From assembly GCF_000002235.5 (NCBI RefSeq), contig NW_022145537.1:124001-188000 (forward strand): DNA of 64,000 nucleotides, written 5' to 3'. Every line of letters begins with the position of its first letter. Position 1 is the stretch's first letter. Position numbers and translations under genes: made by a program. Origin of the DNA: Strongylocentrotus purpuratus. Lineage: Eukaryota; Echinodermata; Echinoidea; Camarodonta; Strongylocentrotidae. Below the pieces are notes generated by a model. That model was given only the letters and a program-made list of their open reading frames with translations. It was not told the DNA's origin and searched no databases. Shown piece after piece: positions 12,645-25,100 of the stretch.

Positions 12645-12735
12645 TCGAAGGTGAGAGTCGAACTCTTGCGTATAATGAGTGATGAATCTTACACCAACGC
12701 CTTACACCACTCGGCCATCGCGCGCTGTTCACATG
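12645..12735 (-). other. tRNA-like sequence (pseudo-tRNA or SINE head)
   Basis: On the minus strand GATGGCCGAGTGG, then TAAGGCG, resembles a Leu/Ser A box, and AGAGTTCGACTCTC is a good B box and T arm. The ends that should form the acceptor stem (GCGCGAT and CTTCGAC) do not pair well, so it is probably not a working tRNA. No SINE body follows that matches the copy at position 45, so it may head a different SINE family. Confidence 0.55.
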
Positions 12736-12929
12736 CTTGGCAGTTTTGTACAATATATACATTAAAATGGATTGAAACCGGCTTCGGCGTGATGAATGCT
12801 TCGCAAAAGCACCCTTCTTTTACTTTTGCAATGCATATTGGCACGAACTTAGATCAAGATCTATCGGCAGATGTTGTTTTTTTGTTTTTGGAAGTTTATT
12901 TTCGTCTTCATGTCAACAATGCAAGATAA

Positions 12930-13549
12930 AATTGTCGGTAAGATCGATCGAGATTCAATTGTATTGAAATTACCGACCAATCCTTCGCACACATACGGTA
13001 TCCTCGATCGCTCAAACCATTTTTTAACATGTAAACCTATGGGGTAACCATGGAGGCTGACCTATTTTTTTAATAACCATGGTTATTAAAAATATTAAAT
13101 GTTTTATGCATGGTTACCGGGAATTTTACAGGAACAGTTGAAGTTTATGAATGCAATTCGACCAATCAGATGGCTGGATTTCTTAAGTGAGGTATATAAA
13201 GCCAAATATTCCTACATACATAGTCTAGTCTACCAGTAGTCTAGATTTTCTAGGTCTAAATCCTAGAAGTATTACTAATGACTGTGAAAACCTTTGCAGA
13301 CATACCGTACAAGGTTTAAAATTTCAACATACAATTGACCTCCAAACGTTTGAATTTCCCAATCTCATACCCATGCTTATCATGCAGCAAAGCATAGAGA
13401 GTCAATGCTAATGCGTATTGACCTCGAGTCTAGCACTGCATGCTTGCTGTGAGGCAGGTATTATTAGACCTATACACAAATACACACACCGCATAATATA
13501 GCATAGACTGTACACAATCATGTCGATGCAGCTGTATGCAAAGTTTGAC
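12930..13549. other. Non-coding DNA with palindromic words
   Basis: I see no gene. The stretch holds local palindromes (ATAACCATGGTTAT near 13075) and TAGTCTAG-rich text at 13222-13270. It lies between short inverted-repeat elements and is probably decayed repeat DNA. Confidence 0.4.
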
Positions 13550-13996
13550 CAGTAGGGGCGCTGGTCTGAGAACGAGGATAATCCTCATAAATGAGGATAT
13601 CTTCATAAACGCAGACAAAATGCGTCCTCGAAAATAAGGACCGTCTGCATTTTCGCGGACGTTTTTTTTCATAGGCACTCTGCGGGTTTCGGGTTACCAA
13701 ACAGCCTGTTGGCGATCCCAAAAATGGATTCCCCAGGGGAAAATAACCCTAGTTCACCGTCTTCCCAAGGATTTATTACTCATAATGTGAAAGTCTCTGT
13801 ACAAAGTCAATGTATCAATGCATCAAGAAAATCATTGAGCAATCCGTTTTTTGCATCGCCAATGCGCCGATCAAAAATATGAGACGTCTGCAAAAATGCA
13901 GATGATCCTCATTTTAGAGGACGCATCAGTCTGCGTTTACAAAGACGATCCTCGTTTATGAAGACGATCCTCATTCTCGGACCAGCGCCCCTACTG
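13550..13996. mobile_element. MITE, CAGTAGGGGCGCTGG termini, TTGAC target duplication
   Basis: The left end CAGTAGGGGCGCTGGTC and right end GACCAGCGCCCCTACTG are perfect inverted repeats. Inside, each arm carries paired CCTCAT/ATGAGG-type words and a GTCTGC...TGCAGA motif, so the element folds extensively. TTAA is absent; TTGAC directly repeats on both sides (13545-13549 and 13997-14001). It has no coding capacity. The superfamily is not certain. Confidence 0.75.
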
Positions 13997-14017
13997 TTGA
14001 CACGAGACTTATGAAGG

Positions 14018-14645
14018 GGTGACCAAAGTTCGCGGACATTTTAGAACATATTACAAAATGTGATATTCGATCTATGATTTCTCACATTCTACACAACTTT
14101 ATTCTTTTCAATTATTACCAAATGGACGGCAAAGTTTTTTACTACAGATTGGTTCAACTAGAAAAATTTACCGTCGAAGGATTTCGGAGATATCGCGATC
14201 TAAAAATTCGATGTCCGATCGTGCGCGCGCGCTGCATCTAAAAAAGTCATAAAAACAATGAGACCTAACTTCACGCACGGTGGTTTACAGTTGATTTATC
14301 AAAAAATGCGATCCATCAAAAATAAGGTAATATCATAATTTGCAAGGCAAGATATCGTACAATCAGTTCGTACCACTCTTTACTTACAATTTTCAGGATT
14401 TCTGATCTCAAAATGAAGATTTCCAGACCCTTATCGATAAGTTGATAATTTTTCGGAACGGACGCAAATAACTGCAAAATTTGCCGATCTTTTGTCAATA
14501 TTTTCACAATTTCGCAACCAATTCTAAAGAAAATTTCGTTTCTGGGTAATTTTAAGACCCTCTTTCCATTGGTGATATCAGATTTTCGAAATCTTACCGA
14601 TTTTTTGAGAAAGCGAACTTTGGTCACGCGCGAACTTTGGTCACA
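14018..14645. mobile_element. MITE with GACCAAAGTTCGCG termini
   Basis: The left end GGTGACCAAAGTTCGCG is mirrored by CGCGAACTTTGGTCACACC at the right, where the motif is duplicated in tandem (14613-14645). The interior is AT-rich with repeated GATATC-like and AAAATT words and no gene. Confidence 0.65.
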
Positions 14646-14689
14646 CCGCCATACAATTTGAATTTTTAAATTATTCTTTTTAACATCAG

Positions 14690-14835
14690 TAGTAGATGTA
14701 GACTCTAGATCTAAATTTAAAGTAGAGGGTCTAGGGTCTAAGTTCGAGTTCTAAGTTAAAAAAAATGTATTTTAGACTCTAACTTTAGGTCTAACAAAGT
14801 TAGATCTAGATAGATCTAGACCTACTGCTAGATTT
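14690..14835. repeat. TAGATCTA-rich low-complexity DNA
   Basis: Dense degenerate repeats of TAGA, TCTAG and GTCTAA, including AGATCTAGATAGATCTAGA. Similar text occurs near 13222-13270 and 17935-18010. No function is visible. Confidence 0.7.
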
Positions 14836-14842
14836 CTATTTA

Positions 14843-14966
14843 GGTGTCATCGATTATCAGTATCACTAAATACCGATTTTGAGTGAAATCAGTTGAGTAC
14901 TTGAGTTTTGTACAGTGGTGTTTGAAATGTTGAGAATCAAAAGCACAGCTTTTACTACACAGCCAG
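14843..14966. repeat. Inverted partner of the repeat at 12128-12230
   Basis: The reverse complement of this stretch shares AAAGCTGTGCT, AACACCACTGTACAAAACTC and AATCGGTA with 12128-12230. Beyond it, to about 15540, I see no gene. Confidence 0.55.
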
Positions 14967-15550
14967 GATAGTGATGCTCCTATGTGTGGCCAGAGGCACA
15001 TCCGCAAACCTGCAGCCTGCGCCCAGCCCACAGCCGTCGCATCGGCCCGAGAGCTGGCAGCGCTCCGCACTTGCTGGCCCGAATCATAGCCGTCCGTCGC
15101 CTGGGATCACCTGCCAGTGTTCCTGAACAAAATTTTATGAACCATCAACGAACCATTAGCTCAGTGTATTGCATTTTGGAAAGTTTCTTACCTAGTTTTC
15201 CCGGTTCTCAATTTTCGTGACCTCCCTTGGGTAGTCGAGCTGTCTTAACGAACGAATTTCAGGTCCAAAAATAAAAAAAAACAAGCTAGATTTTGACATT
15301 ACAATTTTTCAGTTTTTCCCGCTTGACCAGGTTCCAACGTGAGATGGCGCATATGTGCTGTAATATTCGCGGGGAGTGTTCACACTAAGAACAAATAATA
15401 TTTTTGTTGTTGTTGGTAAATGTTTTATGACGTTCATTCAGTATTGAATATATACGCCATAAATATCTTCAATTTTATAAGAAAATCAGTTATAGTCTTC
15501 ATAAAAAAAACGTTTAAAAAACCCGATAATTTTACCCTTTTTTGGAGTGT

Positions 15551-15588
15551 CCCCCCCCCCCTGGCGCTCACCCCCCCCCCCCCCCCCA
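15551..15588. repeat. Two long poly-C tracts
   Basis: Runs of 12 and 17 C are separated by TGGCGCTCA. Long G/C runs are common at element junctions in this window. From 15590 to 16330 no gene is visible. Confidence 0.9.
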
Positions 15589-16329
15589 ATTGAGCGAATT
15601 ATCGGCCGGCGCGATTTTCTAATTTTCGGGAGCAAAAAAAAAAAGGCTATGTTTGGAAGCTTCCAACTTCAATAACCAATACCATGGCATGATCGGGTGA
15701 GGGAGGGGTAAAAGGGGTACGCGGCCCCAAGGCACATAGGTTAAACAAGAGAAAGAGGGGGGGGGGAGGAAAGAGTGTGAGATATGGAGACAGTGTAGAC
15801 TAAAACTAAAAAGAAGAGGGAGAGAAAATGAGAGAGAGATGCGAATGCCACCCAAGTTTATTGTCAACCCGTGTCGTCGATGTGTTTATAAAAAAAGGAT
15901 CGCAAGCTTTAATGTTGATATCTTTGAAATATCTTCTATTTTTTGAAAAGTTAAAAGATACAATTTGTGTCATTGTCCTTGAAATGAGAATATGAAAATC
16001 AAATTTCTTTTGATATTTGAGTTGCGTTGTATTAAAAAAAAATCATTTAAAGGTCAACTTCCGGGGCGGCGGACCGTCATCCAAAGATGGGCGGGGGGAG
16101 GGGGGCACCAACAAAAAAGGGTACTTTTAGGAAGGTATCTACAAACTGTAGTCTTAAAAAATATACAATTTTATTTAATATCTTCAGACCATACTTTGCA
16201 GATGTGAGTGATGGTCTGAAGTGAGGTGAGCATAAATGAATTGAATTGAATTGAAAATAATAAATCCTGATGGGATTTTAAACAAGGCCTTTCCTATAAG
16301 CAGTTGCCTTGAGTTTGAAAACCCATTGT

Positions 16330-16690
16330 CTAGTCAAACCTAAAGCGACAGGTAAAAGGGGACACTTATCAATTGGCAGTGGAAAGGAAAATTATCAAAA
16401 GTAACAATGGGAACATATGATATAATTATGAAAGGGTCGCCTTTTTGTTAACATCAGTAGTAAAAAGGGAGCATTTATAAAAAGGGGAAGGGGCACAGAA
16501 TTGGAAATGAAAAAAAAAAGACACATATCAATTAAAGTAAAAGGGACACTTATCAGAGGTGAAAATGGGCATTTCTTAAACGTACAAAGGGGCACTCATT
16601 AGAGATCATAGATGAAAAGGGCACTTATATTTAGAAGAGAGAAAGAAGCACTTATTAAAAAGAAAAAGGGGCACTTAGGCCATTAAAAAA
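16330..16690. repeat. Degenerate tandem repeat of an AAAGGGGCACTTAT motif
   Basis: Variants such as AAAAGGGGACACTTATCA, AAAGGGACACTTATCAGA, AAAGGGGCACTCATTAGA and AAAGGGGCACTTAGG recur at irregular spacing of roughly 20-50 bases. It looks like an old expanded repeat flanking the MITE at 16697. Confidence 0.65.
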
Positions 16691-16696
16691 ATATAT

Positions 16697-16960
16697 ACAT
16701 GTTTAGCGTCTCCGCCCGCTTCCTTTTTGGGGGCCGCCTCCTATTTTTTAAATTTTGTTTGGATTTTTTTTTAAAAGAAAAAAACATGAAAAACACTGCT
16801 AAAATGGTTTTATTTCTGATTTTATAAAAAAATGTCGGCGGCCATCTTGAAAAATAGCCCGACTGTGAGGATAAATGGACCGAGCGGCCATTTTGAAAGA
16901 ATAAAAAAAAAAAGGGCCTCCTCCTTCCTATTTTTCGAAAAAACAGGACGCTAAACATGT
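16697..16960. mobile_element. MITE with ACATGTTTAGCGTC termini
   Basis: ACATGTTTAGCGTC at the left is matched in reverse complement by GACGCTAAACATGT at the right. The interior is also partly mirrored (GGGGGCCGCCTCCT against AGGGCCTCCTCC, and GCGGCCATCTTG against GCGGCCATTTTG). No coding capacity. Confidence 0.65.
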
Positions 16961-17048
16961 TTTTTTTTTTTTATTTGGCGTTATCCGTGAGGTAAAAAAG
17001 GAGCATACTTACCTTTGTAAAAGGGGGCAATTTGGGGCGCTTGAAAAG

Positions 17049-17203
17049 GTGTGTGTGTGGGTGGGGGAGGGGTGTAAAGGAGGAATACAAGTGGACATGC
17101 CAAGAGACAACTTAGCAGTGACTAAGAGGAGTTTTTACATAAAAGAAAGAAAGAGAGAGAGAGAGAGAGAGAGAGGGGGAGAGAGAGAGAGAGAGACAGA
17201 CAG
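17049..17203. repeat. GT/GGGGA and (GA)n low-complexity run
   Basis: A short (GT)n and G-rich run at 17049-17072 and a (GA)n tract at 17150-17203 with small interruptions. No coding signal. Confidence 0.85.
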
Positions 17204-17209
17204 AAGCGA

Positions 17210-18036
17210 TATCACGATAATAGCGATACTATATCGGATCGTATTTTCCAGAAATTACAGATGACGAATGTCGTCGTCATTTTCTTTGTTCCGTGATATT
17301 TTGGTGACAAATATGGGTTTCTACATATACCATTGATACATATTGTAGAGTTAGATGCTCACAGAAGGTAATTCTGACATTTTTTTGTTTGTTTACTAAT
17401 TCTAGTGTAAGAGATCTTTGACTTTCGGATGACAAACGCAGGCAAGTTGGTCGAACGTCGACGTGTGTTGTCTGTCCACGAATTCATGTTCCAGCCCCCC
17501 ACAACTTCAGGCACAGGAATATGCACTTGCCTCAACACAACGAGCTACTGTACGCGCACTGGCATGCACTGCACCGAGCTGAATTGACTGCACTGACAAA
17601 TCTGATGCACGTCATCTGGTCATTGGTTGCAAACGGTGTTATTGATAAATATTCAAGTCAATATAGCTTTTAGAGTCTTTTAAATTTTTGAAGATAATGC
17701 TATTTGTCAATTTAAGTGATGTTATAAACCCCCTTTTTCTGAATGATGGGATGATCGATGAATGAGTGGTGACTAGATCTAATGAACATTGAATTGATAT
17801 TGATAACAGAAGAAGATGTTGTTGAGTCTTGACTTGTCTTGTCTCTTGAGATTTGTGACTTGTTGAAATATATGGGCTATAATATTATTTTCATTATCTC
17901 ATCATTTAGAATATAGACCCTAGAGTCTACACCAATTAATATTTGATGAAGGTTAATGAAAAATGAAGAAAACTATCAATAGACTAGAGTATCTAGTGAG
18001 ACTAGATCTAGACTGTCACTACCGGTATTAGGCTAT
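17210..18036. other. Intergenic DNA upstream of DESI2, nothing recognised
   Basis: AT-rich DNA without a supported exon on either strand. It holds some TCTAGA-like words near 17935-18010 and no clear inverted repeats or RNA gene. Confidence 0.4.
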
Positions 18037-18044
18037 TCCAAATT

Positions 18045-18709
18045 CAGGCGCGTAGCAAGGGGGGGGGGGGGCAGTAGGGGCAGTCGCCCCCCCCAAAAAA
18101 AAAAGAGAGAGAGAGAGAGATTGAGAGAAAGAAGAAAGGAAGAGGATGTAGGAAGAAAAAGGATTAAGAGTCGAGAATGGTACAACGATTCTTCTTCTTT
18201 TTCTAATAATTTAATGAAACGTCAAGGCTTTGGCGCTTCGCGCGGGAGGGTGAGGGGAAAACTGCATTCAGATAAGGATTAAGAGTCGAGAACAGTACAA
18301 TGAATCGTCTTCTTTCTCAAATAATTTGATGAAACGTCAAAGCTTTCGCGCTTCGTGCAGGACGGGGGGCAAACTGAAATCAAACAATGATTAAGAGTCG
18401 AGAATGGTACAAGGAATCGTCTTCTTTCGTAATAATTTAATGAAACGTCAGAACTTCCGCGCTATGCGCGGAGGAAGGGGAACTTGATTCAAACAAGGAT
18501 TAAGAGTCGAGAACGGTACAACGAATCGTCTTCTAGTAATAGAAACTGAATTTAGACAAGGATGAAGAGTCGAGAACGGTACAACGAATCGCCTTCTTTC
18601 TCTAGTAATCTAATGAAACATCAAAGCTTATGCTCCCCCTCCCCCCTCCCTGCACCCACCCCCCTAGGGAGCGCGCTATGCGCGCTCTGTAATCTTGGCT
18701 ACGCGCTTG
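18045..18709. mobile_element. CAGGCGCG-ended element with minisatellite core and 8-bp target duplication
   Basis: Left end CAGGCGCGTAGCAAGG, right end CTTGGCTACGCGCTTG. The flanks TCCAAATT (18037-18044) and TCCAAGTT (18710-18717) form an 8-bp direct repeat with one mismatch, as expected for hAT-type insertion. The core has about five units of a 90-115 bp repeat containing GATTAAGAGTCGAGAA, TACAACGAATCGTCTTCTTT and a GCGCTTCGCGCGGG hairpin. The same repeat recurs at 54.1-55.15, 57.9-58.9 and 63.0-63.6 kb. Confidence 0.75.
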
Positions 18710-18717
18710 TCCAAGTT

Positions 18718-19745
18718 TGAACCAATTTTTTTTGTCCAGAAAACTATAGACTAACTGACTCATAATCGTACTATAGAGTCTACATGTTTGATGGGGTAAC
18801 AAAAGTTTACTTCACGCACATTTTTAAATGTTAAAATATTTCAATATTGCTCCATCGACATCAAGCTGATTGACATCAAGCTGATTGACATCTCATTTTC
18901 TGCCAAATACTGTTTAATCAAATGTTCAACAAAAGTTACAAAACCAAAACAAATCAAAGAACAACAAATCTTGAGCCTTTGCACGTACAAGAAAGCAGAC
19001 ATGGCCATGGGATAACTCAATAACTATTAATCATTTCCCAGAAATGGAAAAAAGGAGGATTGTTTAGTTCTGTAATTTGTAGACTATGGCCATTGAAAGA
19101 TTCAGTACATGCTTTGTATTTGATTGAATGAAATCTGTTTTCAAACTCGCTCTCATATTAGGAGGTACAGTACATGTATGTAGCATCATTCGACCCTAGA
19201 AGTTTTTGAATCTTTTTTTTTTCATTTGTTATATTTGTATTCAATTTTGCTGTCATGTTGAAGATTCCCTCAACTTTTAAGTTTATACTTCATTAATTTT
19301 CTTGTACAGGTACATGTACATGTACATGTAACTTCAAGCATCTTTTCTGAGCTTGAAACCTCATACATGTTCATGTAAGTATTTTTTGTACCTGTACTTG
19401 TACATACATGTACAACTAAATAGGCATATTTTTGTACATACATGTAGCTTTGGATTCCAATTTTCACCTGAAACTTGAATTATCATTAAAAATACTCTTT
19501 TCTTATTTGATTGTCAGGTGCGAAGTATGGATATCATTTCTTGGGCACTTCACAATGACCTAGAGTACATGTAGATCTACAATATGTGCTGAAGCTCCCT
19601 TTATTAAGAAGATATACCAATCCAGTATTATCAGAGTAAGCAGAGTGCATCAAGGGAAATCATCGCACAGATTGTGCAGGCCATCCTACTTAGTGGTTTG
19701 GTGAGTGGCTGTGTTGAAATCAATACGTGACTCCAGTCTTTGGAC
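18718..19745. other. DESI2 upstream region
   Basis: Probable promoter and 5' UTR of DESI2. No TATA box or CpG island is evident. It holds an ACATGT palindrome run (about 19308-19330) and related TACATGTA words near 19410. No other gene is supported. Confidence 0.35.
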
Positions 19746-22085
19746 ATGACTGCAGTAGAGTTTTGTGGCTTATACAGAATGTCTTCTTGTGACAGTGACA
19801 GCGAGGATAGGAGAGAGAAAGGATCGGGAGAGGAGGTCAGGCTAAATGTTTATGATATGGTAAGTAAACAACAAAGTGAAGGGGGGAAAAAAAGTTACCG
19901 GTATTCAGGTGTTAGAAACTTTAAATCTGATATTTTGGGGCAGGTGAAAAGGCATTAAACTTTTTAATTATTAAAGATGGTAGACATCAATGTTGATCAT
20001 TTCTAGTATGGAAAGAATAATACATTACAATAGTTTTCCATTTGCCTTGGTATGTTAAAAGTAAAATTAAAAACAATCTGAATGTTATTTTCATGGCTGA
20101 CAACTGTCAGAAGAATTTGCTTGATATGATGTAGAGAACAATTGTACATGTACATGTACATGTATATTGATGTCAGTGTGATACTCGATACATAGTACAT
20201 GACCAAGTGTTTTGTCATAAATGTAACCTTATCTGTGCACTTTGGCACTTTGGACATTCACTGCAAGTTCTGTGCCAAGATCATTGTCCCAGTGAAAAGT
20301 TTTGAAATAAACTGTACATGAACTTGAAATGTCATAGACTCAAGAGTAAAGAAAACATGAATTCTTTTTGTTAGAATGGAATTGATGGAAATAGGATGAT
20401 GTCCTTACAGGTTCATTGTTTTAAAACATGATTTCTTACTAATTTTTGCTTAGTTAAACTGTGCAGTGTACACCACTGCAAAAATCACGAATACATTTAC
20501 ATACATGCCTAACATAATACAATGTATAGTACTTTTATCACAGCCTACATGTTTCCCCATGTTTTAATGCTTGAACTCATCTCAATTTTACCATCTGCAT
20601 AATCTAGTTTAATACATGTGTACATGTAGCTATTTAAGAATGAATTTCTTTTAGAATAAGCATACATTATTACAGGATGGTGGTCGTAATGTGCTGATTC
20701 AGGGTTGGACGGGCTGGAGCAAAGATCTGGGCCCTGTTTCATAAAACTTGTTATCAATAACAAATGTTATGTCTACGGCAAATTTGCTCTCAGCCAATCA
20801 AATGCCACAATTTCAGTAGCTACATGTATTATTGTAACTTGTTACCAATAACAAGATATGATAGTATACCGGTACACTGTAACAGTAAGTTACTGAAAAT
20901 ACTAAAATCCTTACATTTGATTGGCAATAAATATGAGCAGATTTTGTTATCAATTGATCTGTGGCAGTTGTTATTGAAAACATTGACAAGTTTTTATAAA
21001 ACAGAGCCCTTGTTTAATAGAAGAATAGGAAGAGTGTTGGAATGCACTAAAGAAAAGATGATTTGCGAAAGAGGAGAAAAAAAAATGAGATTAGAATGGC
21101 TTCACACAACATTTTGAAGGCTCAAAGGCCAACTCCTGATGATGCAGGACGCCAATGTCTGATGCAGGGGTATTATTGCCATCCATATGGAAGCCTCTTT
21201 TCTTTTTTCATGCATGTTGGCTCAATTATTTATGATAGGATGGTCATAATGGGGCAATTAACCTTGTCCTCAAGATTAAAATGTATTCAGATAAAACAAC
21301 ATGTACATGTACATTACCTGCATGTACTGTTCTTGTATTGTACATATTCATTGATATTGATGTGCTGCATATATACACATGTACACGAGCATGGGCCTAC
21401 ACTAAATACTAAAGCTACCATTGAGCTACATGTACACCCATCTTGTTTCATACATATTATAGTACTATAAGACCTATTTTATTCTTAATATGAAAAGAAG
21501 AGAGTGGCCTAAATTTTTGATAATTTTCTTATATATCCTGTAAAAACAAACACAAAGAAAGAAACAATTTCACACAGCATTACAGTAAAACAAGGGGGGG
21601 GGGGGGAGTGGGTCTACTCGTACACAGACGTATTAGATATTGTATACATGTACTTCTATACACCACTACATTCGCACAAATATGCTGAAATGTACCAGCA
21701 TGGTTCAAATGATTGATTGAGCAACTATTACTTTACAGAGAGGATCAAATTGAGTCAAATATTCATTTTGTGTTGTGAAGACTTAAAATGCAGTATGTAA
21801 ACTTGTGCAGTATCCATGTACATACAAAATGACTTATAATGCACTATATACCTGGAGACATTTTATTCTAAGTGTCCATGTTCCCTTTCTCCCGTTTTCT
21901 TCATTCTTCTTTCCTAACCTTCCTCTTTCCTGTCCTATCATGTTGGATTCTGGGTTTGCATTGTACAAAATGCAATTTCTTCCAAAATTCTGTTTGATAT
22001 ACTTTACTTGATATACATGTATGTTTCAAGCCATTTATGTTTACCAAATCCTATTTTATCAGGGAAGCTGTCTTGACAAAACCTT

Positions 22086-22126
<41 letters not shown>

Positions 22127-25100
22127 GGCTGTGCCCAATTTAGTTTTGTCATCATTAACGTATATTTACATGTATTATTGTATATCATTCAGATCTATTT
22201 AATGTATGAAATTTCATATTTTTAATTGATGAATTTGTATACAAATGTTTTATAGAAAGATGGAATCTAAATAAAATGAATTGAATTTGATATATCTTTG
22301 TAAGATATTCTTATTACAATCAGAATAACATTAACATTGTAACCGGAACCCACCCCTTCCAAAATGAGACAAAAGAAATGATACTGTTCATGTACATGTA
22401 GATAGTCTATTCTGGAAATGTAAGTACTAATAATTGGTTCATACAGTACAAAATACATTTCTTGAACTGGCCTGTCACTTCTTTTCTTGTTTCTATTGCA
22501 GTATTGGACTAATGAATATACAACAACACTAGGATTAGGTGTATATCACACTGGAATTCAAGTTTATGGGAAAGGTAGGTACAATTTTACACATTTGAAA
22601 ATTAAAATAACCATTTTCCTGTTTTTGCATGTAATGTACAGGGTAGAAAATTTTCAGATGTCGATATTTTGAAATGAACTTGTATTGTAATGACCTTAAT
22701 TGTAGCAGTACAGCTGTCTATAATTATGTATCATTTTGAAGTTTTATCATGCAGATAATCTTCTGATGTCCTCCTTTCTCTCTCTGGAGATCTATGCATT
22801 TTTAATGAAGAGAATCAAGAGTAGGATTGCAAAACAGGAGACATGTAGATTTTATCTTCGTATGGAGGGTTGAAAGAAATGCGGGACATTGAATAATTGA
22901 TTTGAAATTTATTTCTTTTATTCCACTGCTGTTGTGCAGTTTTGAATTGTGGTGTATACTGTATGTGCTGAAGATGCTGAAAGTGATTGTACTCATTACT
23001 TTGTTTTTGCAACGTCTTGTTAGAACCGTCATCTAAGATTTCTTCTCGTACAACGTGTAACTATTTTTAGGGTTAACTGTACAATGTTTATTGCCCCAAG
23101 GGTAATATCAGAAACAGCACTGCTGGTACATGTATGCAAGTTGAGAGGCTTAATTCTGTAATAGATTCAGAGTCTTTTCAACAACCATCGTCTGAAAAAT
23201 ACATGCAGGACCACAGCATTCAGTACTAGTTATAATAGAGATGTCCTTATTTCCCTAGAAACACAATTTGTCAAAAATGTACCAGTGGAAAGGCTTTGAA
23301 TTTGTCTGATAGATAGATGTTTGATAGATGTATCTGTAATTCTTATCTGCCCATCCTCTTTAATGCACAAGAAAAGGCTCACATAATACAGTACCGTAAT
23401 TAACAGTGTATAAACCGCACCTTTTTGCCGCCGAAAAAAATCAAAGTCGGGGGTGCGGTTTATACATGGTACACCAAAAAACAAAAAAAAAGTTGTGATT
23501 TATGCCCCTCCATCTGGCGCTATGCCTGGCAATGTCTCCCAGCTCAGTAATCGGTGTGTTGACTCACCACTAGGAAACTAGAACAACACTCAAATTTGTC
23601 TGTCATCTTGGTTTGAAAGTAATCTTTCTGATAGATCTCAATATGTAGTTTATAATAATAATTCCTACACACGGTGTACCACAACGTGCTATTCTAGGTC
23701 CTCTACAGTTTTTTAATTTACATTAATGATCTTACACATTCAGCTGCACCTCGCAGTTAAATGAAAGGCCTTCCCGTATGGTTTTTTTTAACACGGACAA
23801 AAAAAAAAAATTAAGGGCGAAAAAGAGGGGTGCGGTTGATACACAAGGGCGGTTTATACAACGTTAATTATGGTATGTACCGAAACATGTCAATTCCTGG
23901 CATACATGTTCATATGCCATTTATACATTGTTGTATGATGTACCATGTACATGAAATCTCAAATAGTCAAAACTACAGTGAGTGTACTTGCCTGCATATT
24001 TAATCAAACAAATGCATTTAAGATCAAATTGTGGGAGGGGGGGGGGTGGAATAATGTACCAGTACAGTACTACATTTATTTTGTGTCGAGATGTACATGT
24101 ACATGTACATGTACAAACTGTAGATGCACATTATATGATATGAAATCTGATCAGAAAAGTACATATACAATATGTACAGGTACTCCTTCTTCCCTTTAAG
24201 ATTTGTTTTTTGTACGCCACTTTCACTACCCTTTGACCTGTTTATAATCCATGATGGTCCCAGCTTACCCCAATTTTGGCCCTGATCAATATTTAATGGT
24301 TTGCTCTCTGCCTGCTCTCAGTTACCATCCACATAAAGATCTGCAAAATTGATTGCTTGCTGTGCAGTCTGGGGATATTAATTTGGGGGAGATGGATGGA
24401 GGAATAATGCAGACTATTTTCTCCATCGGGAGAGTCGTGCGAGCAATCAAGGCTATTTCGTCTCTTGGGTATGTTTTTGAGGGAGGATGGAGTAAGGAGT
24501 TAAAAGACAGCATTGATCAGTGAAAATGTCATGTACATGTAGGTGTTAACGCTGATGTGACCTTTCAAATAAAAAATGATCAATGCGTCATATTTGAATT
24601 AGACTGGTATGAAATCTTATAATTGAACTACTGCTTAAAGGGAAATCCAACCTTATTATCAAACTGCTCTAAAAGGATGGAGAGAAAGTATACTGGTGAA
24701 AGTTTGAATGAAATCTGACAAAAAATGAGAAGGACAGAAGGTTATGAGTTTTTGGAAGTTGCAATTACTATAGGTATGGGCTCTTCAAATGAGCTGAATC
24801 AGTAATGTCGGTGTGATGTAGTGGCAGACAACTTTCCTATGTGTTCCAACACACAAAATGACTCAAAACGTGTGTGACTTTGGATGTTTTTTTCTTTTTA
24901 GAGGACCTGTTATAATATGCATGTACATCATACACTCCATATTTTGAGTAGTGCCCTATTAGGGTGAAAGCACTCAGCAGAAAACCAAAAAATAGTGATA
25001 CTTTTGTACACAAAAAACAGGAGAGTTATCTGCCACTAAGCCACAATCCACCGACAAAATTGCTAATTTGAGATTCGCATACCTTAGCTGTCATGATCTC

